The notes under the pieces: model-generated
The model's database searches: none
The model's input: the letters and a program-made list of their open reading frames with translations, nothing else
What the model was told of the DNA's origin: nothing
Shown here: one piece after another, positions 1 through 7,652 of the stretch
How positions within the stretch are numbered: position 1 is the first letter of the stretch
How the letters are laid out: each line of letters opens with the position of its first letter
From: Ruminococcaceae bacterium UBA7212
Lineage (GTDB): Bacteria > Bacillota > Clostridia > Oscillospirales > Acutalibacteraceae
Direction: 5' to 3'
Length of the DNA stretch: 64,000 nt
Assembly: GCA_002490525.1 (NCBI GenBank)
Contig: DKUE01000007.1
Location: forward strand, 62,001 to 126,000
Made by a program: the position numbers and the translations under genes

Positions 1-639
1 GCCACCCGTGCGCGTAAGGTGTTGGACCGCGTAAACGGACTGATTGACATGCATATGTGGAATCATGAGGAGGCGCGCGCCGGCAATGTAAGCTGTATGA
101 ATCTGTATACGGAACTGTTTCCTTTTTTGGACAGTCTTTGGATCGGCGAGGGCTATCCGTATAAGCGGCTTTCTCCCGACTATTTGCTCACAGAGGTTTC
201 GGGACTCCCCTACGGGCAGACGAGCCAGATGCTGGAGGGCGGCGGCAATCCGTATATCGGCATGCTGTATGCGATGAATAACCGATACGGCTGGGGCGCG
301 ACCGATGCACCGCGCATCTATCAGATTTGGGATGATTTCCGCATACAGGACAGTGAAATGCGCGGTTACTGGCACAGCCAAAATCCTGTGCAAAGCGGCA
401 ATGACAATGTAAAAGCAACGGTGTATTTGAAAAAAGAGGAAGCACTGGTTTGCCTGTTCAATTTTGCAGATAAGAAACAGACATTCCGTTTGCAGATACA
501 GAAAGACCTGCTTGGTTTTGCGCCGAAAACGGCAGAGCGTGTGTATATAAAGCATTTGCAAAGAAAAAAGATGTTGCATACGGAACGTGAAATGACGCTT
601 CGCCCGAAAAACGGTCTGATTTTTTTGCTGCGGGCGTAA
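1..639 (+). CDS. Glycoside hydrolase of the GH123/DUF6067 type, C-terminal part only
   Basis: The reading frame is open from base 1, so the gene starts before the window and only about 212 C-terminal residues are visible. The run DYLLTEVSGLPYG, the following M-rich YAMNNRYGW stretch and the closing small beta-domain (KATVYLKKEEALVCLFNF) match the end of DUF6067 proteins related to GH123 beta-N-acetylgalactosaminidases. In such proteins the end of the catalytic barrel is followed by a beta-sandwich. The catalytic Asp-Glu pair should lie upstream and cannot be checked. It probably acts on a glycan; the substrate is not readable here. The call rests on remembered family pattern. Confidence 0.6.
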   Translation, partial: ATRARKVLDRVNGLIDMHMWNHEEARAGNVSCMNLYTELFPFLDSLWIGEGYPYKRLSPDYLLTEVSGLPYGQTSQMLEGGGNPYIGMLYAMNNRYGWGATDAPRIYQIWDDFRIQDSEMRGYWHSQNPVQSGNDNVKATVYLKKEEALVCLFNFADKKQTFRLQIQKDLLGFAPKTAERVYIKHLQRKKMLHTEREMTLRPKNGLIFLLRA

Positions 640-783
640 GACCGCATGGGATGCATGTGTATCGCTGATGGTAAAAAATACTCCGCCTCAAGCGTGTGCG
701 TGCTTCTCAAGCAATGCACATGTATAAAACTTGTGTTGTTACCAAAAAATTCAGGTGGGCGGAAATCCTAACTTTACACAAAC

Positions 784-861
784 GGACAGCCGGGAGGGCT
801 GTCCCTGTGCGCGCAGAAGTACAGGCTTGTGAACACGCAGGGGCGATTCCACGAATCGCCC
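784..861. repeat. Dispersed palindromic repeat pair, copy 1
   Basis: Two hairpins occur close together. One has GGACAGCC and GGCTGTCC arms (784-804). The other has GGGGCGATTC and GAATCGCCC arms (840-861). The same two hairpins appear next to each other in reverse order at 23527-23577, with arms almost identical and loops differing by one or two bases. This is a mobile or REP-like intergenic family, not a promoter. Confidence 0.75.
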
Positions 862-950
862 GCAAAAATCCTCTGTATCTTCGCAGAACGACACTTAGGC
901 CGTTCCCTACATAGCTTGTACGAGATACTTGATATGCGTTATTGTTCTCC

Positions 951-994
951 CAAAGAGAAAAAACGTGCGCTGAATTCCAAAAATTCAGCGCACG
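951..994 (-). terminator. Rho-independent terminator of citrate synthase
   Basis: A perfect 13-bp stem (964-976 with 982-994) has a 5-base loop. On the minus strand it is followed by a T-rich tract (TTTTTTCTCTTT). It lies about 40 bases past the citrate synthase stop codon. Confidence 0.9.
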
Positions 995-1034
995 AAGCTT
1001 TCATATACAATTTTTATGTGGAAGGAAGATAGAC

Positions 1035-2399
1035 TTATTTTCGTTCTGCGAGCGGCACATAGGGTTTTACATCGGAGACGCTCTTATAGGCAGGACGGAT
1101 AATCTTATCTGCATTGGTGCGTTCTTCCATCATGTGCGCGCTCCAGCCAACGATGCGCGCCATGGCAAAAATCGGCGTATACAGCTCAGGCGGAATATCC
1201 AGCATGCTGTATACAAAACCGCTGTAAAAATCGACATTCGGGCTGACGCCCTTGTAAATTCTGCGCCGTTCGGCAATGACCTGCGGCGCGAGACGCCCAA
1301 TCATGCTGTATAATTCAAAGTCCGCGCTGCGGTTCTTCGCCAGCGCAAGCTTTTCCACGAACCCTTTGAAAACCTCGGCGCGCGGGTCGGAAATCGAATA
1401 CACCGCGTGACCCATACCGTAAATTAAGCCCTTCTTGTCAAATGCCTCACGGTTCAGCAGTTTTTCGAGATAATCGCGCACTGCATCCTCATCGCTTGTG
1501 TCGCGCACATGCTTTTTCAAATCGTGAATCATTTCCACAACTTTAATATTTGCACCGCCGTGTTTCGGACCTTTCAAAGAGCAGAGCGCCGCCGCCATGA
1601 CAGAGAATGTATCAGACCCCGAAGAGGTGACCACATGTGTGGTAAACGATGAGTTGTTACCGCCGCCGTGCTCCATATGGAGAATCAGCGCAATATCGAG
1701 CACCTGTGCTTCCAGCGCAGAGTATTTTTTATCGGGCCGTAAAAGCCGCAGGATATTTTCCGCTGCCGAGAGTTTCGGGTCGGGACGGTGGATATACAGA
1801 CTGTCGTTACATTCATAATGGTTATATGCCTGATAGCCGTAGACCGCCAGCATCGGGAATCGGCTGATTAAGGACAGGCATTGGCGCAGGACATTTTCCT
1901 GTGACATATCCGTCGGATTACTGTCATATGCTGAAAGTGTCAGTACACTGCGGGTCAAAGAGTTCATAATATCCTTGCTCGGCGCTTTCATGATAACATC
2001 GCGTACGAAATTTGTGGGAAGCGAACGCAGAGCCGCCATAATGTCGCAGTATTCCTGTAATTCCGCAGCGTTCGGTAAGCGCCCGAACAGCAGAAGGTAA
2101 GAAGCCTCTTCAAATCCAAATCGCTTTTCTCCGATACAGCCGCGCACAAGCTCGGTTACGTTGATGCCGCGGTAGCGAAGCTCACCGGCGCAGGGAACGT
2201 GCCCTTCGGGCGTATCTTCATAAGATTTTATGTTTGAAATGGTGGTCAGCCCCGCCAAAACACCCGTGCCGCTTTTGTCACGCAGACCGCGTTTGACAGA
2301 ATAATGCTCGTAAAGTTCAGGGTCAATCCGGCTGGCGGTAACATTTTCCGCACTCATGCGATTGGTGTAGTCCAGTATATCTGCCTTATGTTTTTTCAT
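1035..2399 (-). CDS. gltA: Citrate synthase
   Basis: This 454-residue cytosolic enzyme condenses acetyl-CoA and oxaloacetate to citrate. Family signatures are HMEHGGGNNSSFTTH, the GPKHGGAN segment, GMGHAVYSISDPRAEVFK (catalytic His) and VDFYSGFVY near the C-terminus, in the expected order. The N-terminal extension of about 50 residues before the GVLAGLT segment is typical of the Clostridia-type enzyme. The start is preceded by GAGGGTGG. It is monocistronic, with its own sigma-A promoter back to back with the MarR gene and its own terminator. A methylcitrate synthase role cannot be excluded, but no propionate-pathway neighbour is present. In an anaerobe it most likely feeds glutamate synthesis. 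Confidence 0.93.
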   Translation of the reverse strand: MKKHKADILDYTNRMSAENVTASRIDPELYEHYSVKRGLRDKSGTGVLAGLTTISNIKSYEDTPEGHVPCAGELRYRGINVTELVRGCIGEKRFGFEEASYLLLFGRLPNAAELQEYCDIMAALRSLPTNFVRDVIMKAPSKDIMNSLTRSVLTLSAYDSNPTDMSQENVLRQCLSLISRFPMLAVYGYQAYNHYECNDSLYIHRPDPKLSAAENILRLLRPDKKYSALEAQVLDIALILHMEHGGGNNSSFTTHVVTSSGSDTFSVMAAALCSLKGPKHGGANIKVVEMIHDLKKHVRDTSDEDAVRDYLEKLLNREAFDKKGLIYGMGHAVYSISDPRAEVFKGFVEKLALAKNRSADFELYSMIGRLAPQVIAERRRIYKGVSPNVDFYSGFVYSMLDIPPELYTPIFAMARIVGWSAHMMEERTNADKIIRPAYKSVSDVKPYVPLAERK

Positions 2400-2434
2400 A
2401 GTGCCACCCTCTTTTTATAAAAACGGTAATTTTC

Positions 2435-2449
2435 TAAAATACTGTTTTA
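2435..2449. promoter_or_regulatory. Small inverted repeat in the gltA start region, possible operator
   Basis: TAAAA-5-TTTTA lies just downstream of the gltA -10 box, where a repressor would block transcription. The divergent MarR protein is a natural candidate, but the arms are only five bases and AT-rich, so chance is possible. Confidence 0.3.
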
Positions 2450-2478
2450 ACTATACCGATAAAAAATGTCTGTGTCAA
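2450..2478 (-). promoter_or_regulatory. Sigma-A promoter of gltA
   Basis: On the minus strand TTGACA (2473-2478) is separated by exactly 17 bases from TATAGT (2450-2455), about 50 bases before the start codon. Confidence 0.85.
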
Positions 2479-2518
2479 CCGTAAAAATGTAAACAATATA
2501 TTAACTATCATATTTCTG

Positions 2519-2547
2519 TTGACAAATTTCGGGGGAAAATGTATAGT
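2519..2547 (+). promoter_or_regulatory. Sigma-A promoter of the marR-like gene
   Basis: TTGACA (2519-2524), a 17-base spacer and TATAGT (2542-2547), about 40 bases before the ATG. It is back to back with the gltA promoter. Confidence 0.85.
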
Positions 2548-2587
2548 GGTTACAGAAAAAATGTTCTTTTAAAGGAGCAGATGCGGT

Positions 2588-3022
2588 ATGGCGCAGTCCG
2601 TACAAAAAGAAGTTGCAGATATGCTGACGGAGCTGATTTTTCGTTTTTACAGTGCATGTCAGCGGCATCCGACAACCGCGCAGGGTCCCAAAATTCATTC
2701 GCACGGCTTTCACGTGCTGTATTTGCTGGAGCGTTCACACGAAAAAAAACTGCCGATGAGCTTTTTGCTGACGGAACTGCAAATGACTAAACAGCAAATG
2801 TCCAAAATTATCAACGAACTGGAAGATTTTGCATTTATTGAGCGTGTCCGTGCGGGGGATGACCGCCGCAATGTTTTTGTGCGGCTGACCGAAAAGGGCA
2901 GTGCATATTTCCGAAACAGTGCACAGGCGGTTTCTGCGGCGATTGAAGCCGCACTCCAAAAGCAATCCGCCGAACGCACCGATACCGTGCGGGACTTGCT
3001 GTACAGTTTGATGCAGAATTAG
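2588..3022 (+). CDS. MarR-family transcriptional regulator
   Basis: A 144-residue protein of the usual MarR length. The central winged helix-turn-helix includes LTELQMTKQQMSKIINELE as recognition region and a wing containing RAGDDRRNVFVRLTEKG (the DxR wing signature). N- and C-terminal helices would form the dimer interface. The start is supported by AAAGGAGC nine bases upstream; an ATG seven bases earlier is in another frame. It stands alone with its own promoter, divergent from citrate synthase and followed by a strong hairpin. It may control itself and the divergent gene; the ligand is unknown. Confidence 0.9.
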   Translation: MAQSVQKEVADMLTELIFRFYSACQRHPTTAQGPKIHSHGFHVLYLLERSHEKKLPMSFLLTELQMTKQQMSKIINELEDFAFIERVRAGDDRRNVFVRLTEKGSAYFRNSAQAVSAAIEAALQKQSAERTDTVRDLLYSLMQN

Positions 3023-3040
3023 CTGCAATGCAAGCAGGAT

Positions 3041-3082
3041 AAAGCGACCCTATGGCGGTGCAAACCGCCACAGGGTCGCTTT
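3041..3082. terminator. Shared hairpin terminator between the convergent marR-like and fhs genes
   Basis: A long stem (AAAGCGACCCT...AGGGTCGCTTT with an inner TGGCGGT/ACCGCCA extension) lies between the two convergent stop codons. On the plus strand a T-rich tract follows shortly after; on the minus strand the U tract is weak, so it probably serves the MarR gene best. Confidence 0.8.
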
Positions 3083-3101
3083 AGGTTTTTCAACCCGGAA
3101 T

Positions 3102-4772
3102 TTAAAACAGTCCCGAAATATTGCCGTCGGCGTCCACATCGATTTTGGAAGCGGCGGGCACTTTGGGAAGCCCCGGCATCGTCATAATGTCGCCTGTCAG
3201 CGCAACGACGAAGCCTGCGCCTGCGGATAGGCGTACATCGCGCACGGTCAGTGTAAAGCCTTCGGGCTTGCCGAGCAGTGCGGGGTTATCCGAAAGGGAA
3301 TACTGTGTTTTTGCGACGCATACAGGCAGTTTATCTTTGCCGAGCGCTTCGATTTCCGCAAGGGACTTCTTGGCGGCGGCAGTGAAGGTCACGCCGTCCG
3401 CACGGTAAATCTCTTTGGCAATGGTTTCGAGTTTTTCGGGGATAGACAGGTCGGTGTCATACAGCGGGTGGTAACTTGAGGGCTTTTCTTCTATTGTTTT
3501 GCAGACCTTTTGCGCCAAATCCTTGCCGCCCTCGCCGCCTTTTGCGAATACCTCGGTTAAGGAGACCTCCACGCCCATCTTTTGGCAGAATTCATTAATC
3601 ACCGCGATTTCCGCTTTCGTGTCAGTGCCGAAGCGGTTGATTGCCACTACAGCGGGCACGCCGTATTTCTGCATATTTTCAATATGTGTCTGCAAATTGA
3701 TAATACCTTTTTTCAATGCTTCTACATTTTCCGTGCCAAGCTCGGTTTTCGGGACACCGCCGTTGTATTTGAGGGCACGGATGGTCGCGACCAACACAAT
3801 ACAGTCGGGTTTTAATCCTGCAAAACGGCACTTGATATCCAGGAATTTCTCCGCACCGAGGTCCGCGCCGAAGCCTGCCTCGGTGATGCAGTAATCGGCG
3901 AGCTTCAGACCCAGTTTGGTGGCGGTGACAGAGTTACAGCCGTGTGCGATATTTGCAAACGGACCGCCGTGCATAAGCGCGGGCGTATTTTCGAGCGTCT
4001 GCACCAAATTCGGTTTGATTGCATCCTTCAAAAGCGCTGTCATCGCACCGATGCAGTCGAGGTCACGGGCAAAAACGGGTTTTCCGTCATAGGTGTATGC
4101 CACCAAAATATCGCCGAGCCGTTTCTTCAAATCCTCTAAGTCAGACGCGAGGCACAGAATTGCCATCACCTCGCTTGCAACGGTAATCATAAACCCGTCC
4201 TCGCGCGGTACGCCGTTTACCTTACCGCCTAAGCCCACAACGACATTGCGCAGGGCGCGGTCGTTCATGTCCAGACAGCGTTTAAAAAGAATGCGTCTCG
4301 GGTCAATCGAAAGCGCATTGCCCTGCTGGATATGGTTATCCAGTACCGCGCACAGCAGATTGTTTGCGGCGGTGAGTGCATGCATATCACCTGTAAAGTG
4401 CAGGTTGATATCTTCCATCGGCACCACCTGTGCATATCCGCCGCCTGCCGCGCCGCCTTTGACGCCGAATACAGGACCCATGGAAGGCTCACGCAGTGCG
4501 ATGACGGCATTTTTGCCGATTTTCTGCATCGCTTCGCCCAAGCCGACGGTAACGGTAGTCTTGCCCTCACCCGCGGGGGTAGGATTGATAGCGGTAACCA
4601 AAATCAGCTTGCCGTCTGCGCGGTCTTTGTACTTTTCACAGAGCGAAAGCGGCAGTTTTGCCTTGTATTTTCCGTAAAACTCTAAGTCGTCCGCATCCAT
4701 GGAAAGCCCTGCGGCAATTTCATTTATGGGCAGCATTTTTGCCGCCTGTGCGATTTCAATGTCTGTCAGCAT
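3102..4772 (-). CDS. fhs: Formate-tetrahydrofolate ligase
   Basis: A 556-residue ATP-dependent ligase that makes 10-formyl-THF from formate and THF, the entry to one-carbon metabolism (and to the Wood-Ljungdahl methyl branch in acetogens). The N-terminal P-loop region [18 protein letters not shown], the substrate-loop region [21 protein letters not shown] (given here only as a landmark, positions near residue 95-115) and the C-terminal [19 protein letters not shown] are diagnostic. The start has GGAGGAAACAGTC before the ATG. That start lies 17 bases inside the end of the upstream response-regulator gene, so the ligase is translated from the same message as the two-component system. Confidence 0.97.
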   Translation of the reverse strand: MLTDIEIAQAAKMLPINEIAAGLSMDADDLEFYGKYKAKLPLSLCEKYKDRADGKLILVTAINPTPAGEGKTTVTVGLGEAMQKIGKNAVIALREPSMGPVFGVKGGAAGGGYAQVVPMEDINLHFTGDMHALTAANNLLCAVLDNHIQQGNALSIDPRRILFKRCLDMNDRALRNVVVGLGGKVNGVPREDGFMITVASEVMAILCLASDLEDLKKRLGDILVAYTYDGKPVFARDLDCIGAMTALLKDAIKPNLVQTLENTPALMHGGPFANIAHGCNSVTATKLGLKLADYCITEAGFGADLGAEKFLDIKCRFAGLKPDCIVLVATIRALKYNGGVPKTELGTENVEALKKGIINLQTHIENMQKYGVPAVVAINRFGTDTKAEIAVINEFCQKMGVEVSLTEVFAKGGEGGKDLAQKVCKTIEEKPSSYHPLYDTDLSIPEKLETIAKEIYRADGVTFTAAAKKSLAEIEALGKDKLPVCVAKTQYSLSDNPALLGKPEGFTLTVRDVRLSAGAGFVVALTGDIMTMPGLPKVPAASKIDVDADGNISGLF

Positions 4773-5568
4773 GACTGTTTCCTCCTATAATTGCATCTAT
4801 ATGTTCTTTTGTGTTTTGCGCCCAACTGTAGCCGTGCATATACTCTCCTGTATAGTTTTCGATTGCGGCGGGCTCTTTTTGCAGCAGTGCGTATAAATCG
4901 CAGGTGAATTTTTCGGTATCTACACTTCTTTGGTTGCGGACGTCAATGAGAATATCCGAAATTCCCGCCTTGGCAAGAGAAACACGCAGGCTTTTCAGCA
5001 CCTTTCGAAACAGCGATTGCACGCTTTCATCGTATTCTCGGTGCGGCCACAGCATAGAAATGGCATTTTCCGTACTGACAGAGCCGCCGTGGCGGTCCAC
5101 AAGCAGAGCCAACAGCTCTTTGGCTTTGCTGCCGGAAAAATATACAGGCTTATTTTGTACGAATACATCAAAATACCCAAAGGTCTGCACATGGATTTTT
5201 GGGGCAGTACCGCCTATATCCGCTGCCTTCAGCAACTCTTTTCGAATCATTTCCTCCGAAAAGGGCTTCAGTACATAGCCGATGGCGTTTACCCCAAAGG
5301 CGTCATACGCATATTCTTTAAAGCCCGTTACGAACACAATGCGGATATTTGCATCTATTTGATTTAAGCGGCGTGCCAGCTCTAACCCGGACATAACGGG
5401 CATTTCAATATCTAAAAATGCAAGGTCGGTTTTGTTTGCGGCGGCATGCACCAACGCATCAGCGGGATTGGAAAACGCGTGGAACTGCGAAACCTCGGGA
5501 AAGCCTTCACAAACGTCTTGCAAATCCGCTAAAGCGAGCTGTTCATCGTCTACGGCAATAATATTCAT
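4756..5568 (-). CDS. Response regulator with receiver and SARP-like winged-helix output domain
   Basis: A 270-residue cytosolic regulator. Residues 1-120 are a receiver domain: acidic pair DD at 7-8, phospho-acceptor Asp53 in FLDIEMP, and conserved Lys101 in GYVLKPF. After a short linker an OmpR/SARP-type winged helix begins at [10 protein letters not shown] with the landmark [15 protein letters not shown] and LWP, followed by a helical segment like the start of a BTAD domain. It overlaps the upstream histidine kinase by 4 bases (ATGA) and the downstream fhs by 17 bases, so all three are co-translated. It likely responds to the kinase next to it; the targets are unknown. Confidence 0.9.
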   Translation of the reverse strand: MNIIAVDDEQLALADLQDVCEGFPEVSQFHAFSNPADALVHAAANKTDLAFLDIEMPVMSGLELARRLNQIDANIRIVFVTGFKEYAYDAFGVNAIGYVLKPFSEEMIRKELLKAADIGGTAPKIHVQTFGYFDVFVQNKPVYFSGSKAKELLALLVDRHGGSVSTENAISMLWPHREYDESVQSLFRKVLKSLRVSLAKAGISDILIDVRNQRSVDTEKFTCDLYALLQKEPAAIENYTGEYMHGYSWAQNTKEHIDAIIGGNSHADRH

Positions 5569-7490
5569 TGTGTATTTTCCTTTTCTTTGTTATTCGGTTT
5601 CGGAATATGTACGGTAACCGTGGTTCCGACACCGATTTTGCTTTGAATGTCTATTTGGGCGTGCAGCATATTTTCCAGCCGATAGCAGGTATTCGGCAGT
5701 CCTACATGGGCGCGTCCGTCCCTCTGCAATATATCCGACGGGTTAAAGCCGACGCCGTTGTCTTCTACGCATACGATACATTCGTCCCGATTTTCATAGG
5801 TATGAATACGTACGGTGCCGCCTTCGGGCCGTTTGGTGACGCCGTGTTTAATGGCGTTTTCCACCAACGGCTGGATGCTTAAGGGCGGTACGCTGAAATT
5901 GTCGGTTTCAATAACATATTCGATATGCAGTTTGTCCGAAAAACGCAGCAGTTCGATTTTACAGTAATGGCGGATATGGTCAAGCTCCGTGCGGAACGGA
6001 ATCGGCTCCGTATGCGAAAGACTGTCCATATTGCCGCGCAGGTAATAGGAAAAGTCGATGACAGCTTCCTCCGCTGCTTTCGGATTGCGTCGAATCAGAG
6101 ATTTAATGGTGTTGAGCGCGTTGTATAAAAAATGCGGCTGAATTTGCGAAATCATAACCGCCATATTGGCTTTTTCCAGTTCCAGTTCCAGACTGCGCGT
6201 CTGTTGCACGCGCTGATACAGCAAAACGGCATTTCTGGCCTGAATCACGGTGATACACAGTGCAAACAGCGCGAAAGCAATCGGCATAAAGGAAGAGGAA
6301 CGAATAGACATTACGCCGCCCGTGTACAGAATATTGATATTTACGCCGCACAGCAAAAATAGATATGCGCCGCATAAAAGCCCCGCGTTCTTTTTCCCTT
6401 CAGCAAGTCCGTCGCACAGCTTACGGAAAATGTAGATGTCCGCAACAGAGGAAACCATCTGTAATATCCAGTAATAAGAGTAGTTGAAGCTGATTTCCGA
6501 AAATAGATATGCGCTGACGGTAATCAGTATGAAAAAGCCGCTGAGATACGCGATATGCCGCATCGGAACGTCCAGCTTCAGCTCATCGCGGAAATACAGA
6601 AGCGCCGCCAGTTTTATAATAAACGGGCTGGCGAATGTAATCATGTGTATGTTTTCGTAGCTCAGGGAGAAAAACCACGACTGTGTCACACTGTAGCCCT
6701 CGGTAGAAAACAGCATTCGCAGGGCAATCAGAGCGAATAAGACGGGCATCCAGGGGGAGAAAAAGCGAACCTTAGAACTCCCGCTGAGGATAAACAAAAC
6801 CACCGCTGCATACAAAATGATGCCGATGAGTGAATAGCGCAGTGCCAGCATGCCGTTTACATATGCCGTTTCATGTGCATAATCGGCAATCATGGGGGAC
6901 AAATATAATCCGGAAAAAGTGTTTGCCGAAACTTCAATAATAATTTCGTGCAAATTTTCGTCTAAAAACACTTTCTCTTTTACAGCGGCGGCACTGGATT
7001 TAGTTTCATTCTGTATTTTCGAGGTGATACCGCTTTCCGAGACTAAACTGCCGTCTACATAGATACGGTAGGCGCATACAAGATTCGGCACATAAACCGT
7101 GACGGCACGGTCGGCTTGCAGACCTTGTACATAACAGCGGTAAGAAGCATAGCCGCCGTTTTCAAACGGCATGTGTGCATGCGGATTTTTCACCTGAGTA
7201 CTCGGAATATGTACTGAGGCGGTCGGTTCAGCGGCGGCAATGCCGTCGCTGACAATCCACTGTCGGTAAAAGAACTGCCAGTCACCCTCTAAATAATAGC
7301 GATGTACTTTTTCAAACGGGCGTGCTTCACTGCAATCAAATACGGCGTTCGGCATACTCTTGACATTGTCCCGTCTGACAGAGTGTTCGCCGACAAAGTA
7401 GATGAAAATCAACATAAATACTGTAAATAACACAAAAAGGAGCAAATATACGTCAGACTTTCGTTTTTGTGCTTTGTAGGTTTGTTTCAA
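5565..7490 (-). CDS. Membrane sensor histidine kinase, 7TMR-DISM input and LytS-type kinase
   Basis: A 641-residue inner-membrane kinase. A first TM helix (VYLLLFVLFTVFMLIFIYF) precedes an extracytoplasmic beta-rich domain of about 190 residues. Then come seven hydrophobic segments (7TM-DISM), a coiled segment, the His-containing SQIQPHFLYNALNTIKSLI motif, and an HATPase domain with VENAIKHG and EDNGVGFN. The chosen start is TTG at 7490, because GGGGGCGG stands seven bases upstream and the promoter boxes lie further up inside a longer possible frame beginning at 7547. It overlaps the response regulator by 4 bases. The ligand is unknown; DISM domains often bind carbohydrates or similar small molecules. 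Confidence 0.9.
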   Translation of the reverse strand: MKQTYKAQKRKSDVYLLLFVLFTVFMLIFIYFVGEHSVRRDNVKSMPNAVFDCSEARPFEKVHRYYLEGDWQFFYRQWIVSDGIAAAEPTASVHIPSTQVKNPHAHMPFENGGYASYRCYVQGLQADRAVTVYVPNLVCAYRIYVDGSLVSESGITSKIQNETKSSAAAVKEKVFLDENLHEIIIEVSANTFSGLYLSPMIADYAHETAYVNGMLALRYSLIGIILYAAVVLFILSGSSKVRFFSPWMPVLFALIALRMLFSTEGYSVTQSWFFSLSYENIHMITFASPFIIKLAALLYFRDELKLDVPMRHIAYLSGFFILITVSAYLFSEISFNYSYYWILQMVSSVADIYIFRKLCDGLAEGKKNAGLLCGAYLFLLCGVNINILYTGGVMSIRSSSFMPIAFALFALCITVIQARNAVLLYQRVQQTRSLELELEKANMAVMISQIQPHFLYNALNTIKSLIRRNPKAAEEAVIDFSYYLRGNMDSLSHTEPIPFRTELDHIRHYCKIELLRFSDKLHIEYVIETDNFSVPPLSIQPLVENAIKHGVTKRPEGGTVRIHTYENRDECIVCVEDNGVGFNPSDILQRDGRAHVGLPNTCYRLENMLHAQIDIQSKIGVGTTVTVHIPKPNNKEKENTQ

Positions 7491-7518
7491 CGTACCGCCC
7501 CCTATACTCGACTTTAAG

Positions 7519-7547
7519 ATTATAGCTGAAAACTGCGTATAAAACAA
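7519..7547 (-). promoter_or_regulatory. Promoter of the kinase-regulator-fhs operon
   Basis: On the minus strand TTGTTT (7542-7547), 17 bases and TATAAT (7519-7524) lie about 30 bases before the TTG start. Its position supports the short start of the kinase gene. Confidence 0.65.
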
Positions 7548-7568
7548 GCGTTTTTCGGAGATTTTGAG

Positions 7569-7597
7569 TTGACAAGGGAATTTCTGAATTGTATAAT
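7569..7597 (+). promoter_or_regulatory. Sigma-A promoter of alaS
   Basis: Consensus TTGACA (7569-7574), a 17-base spacer and consensus TATAAT (7592-7597). The leader before the ATG at 7653 is only about 50 bases, too short for a T-box. Confidence 0.9.
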
Positions 7598-7652
7598 CAG
7601 TTCATATATAAAGGAAAGTATGTCATTTTCTGTTTTTAAGGAGCAAACACCA

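Larger units (their letters stand above)
640..1034. other. Intergenic region with palindromic repeats and a terminator
   Basis: No credible gene is seen in these 395 bases. The stretch holds two short palindromic units (784-804 and 840-861) that recur at 23.5 kb, an unexplained AT-poor section, and at its right end the terminator of the leftward citrate synthase gene. Confidence 0.7.

Noticed and set aside
7598..7652. T-box riboswitch before alaS
   Set aside because: The leader between the consensus promoter and the ATG is only about 55 bases, too short for a T-box.
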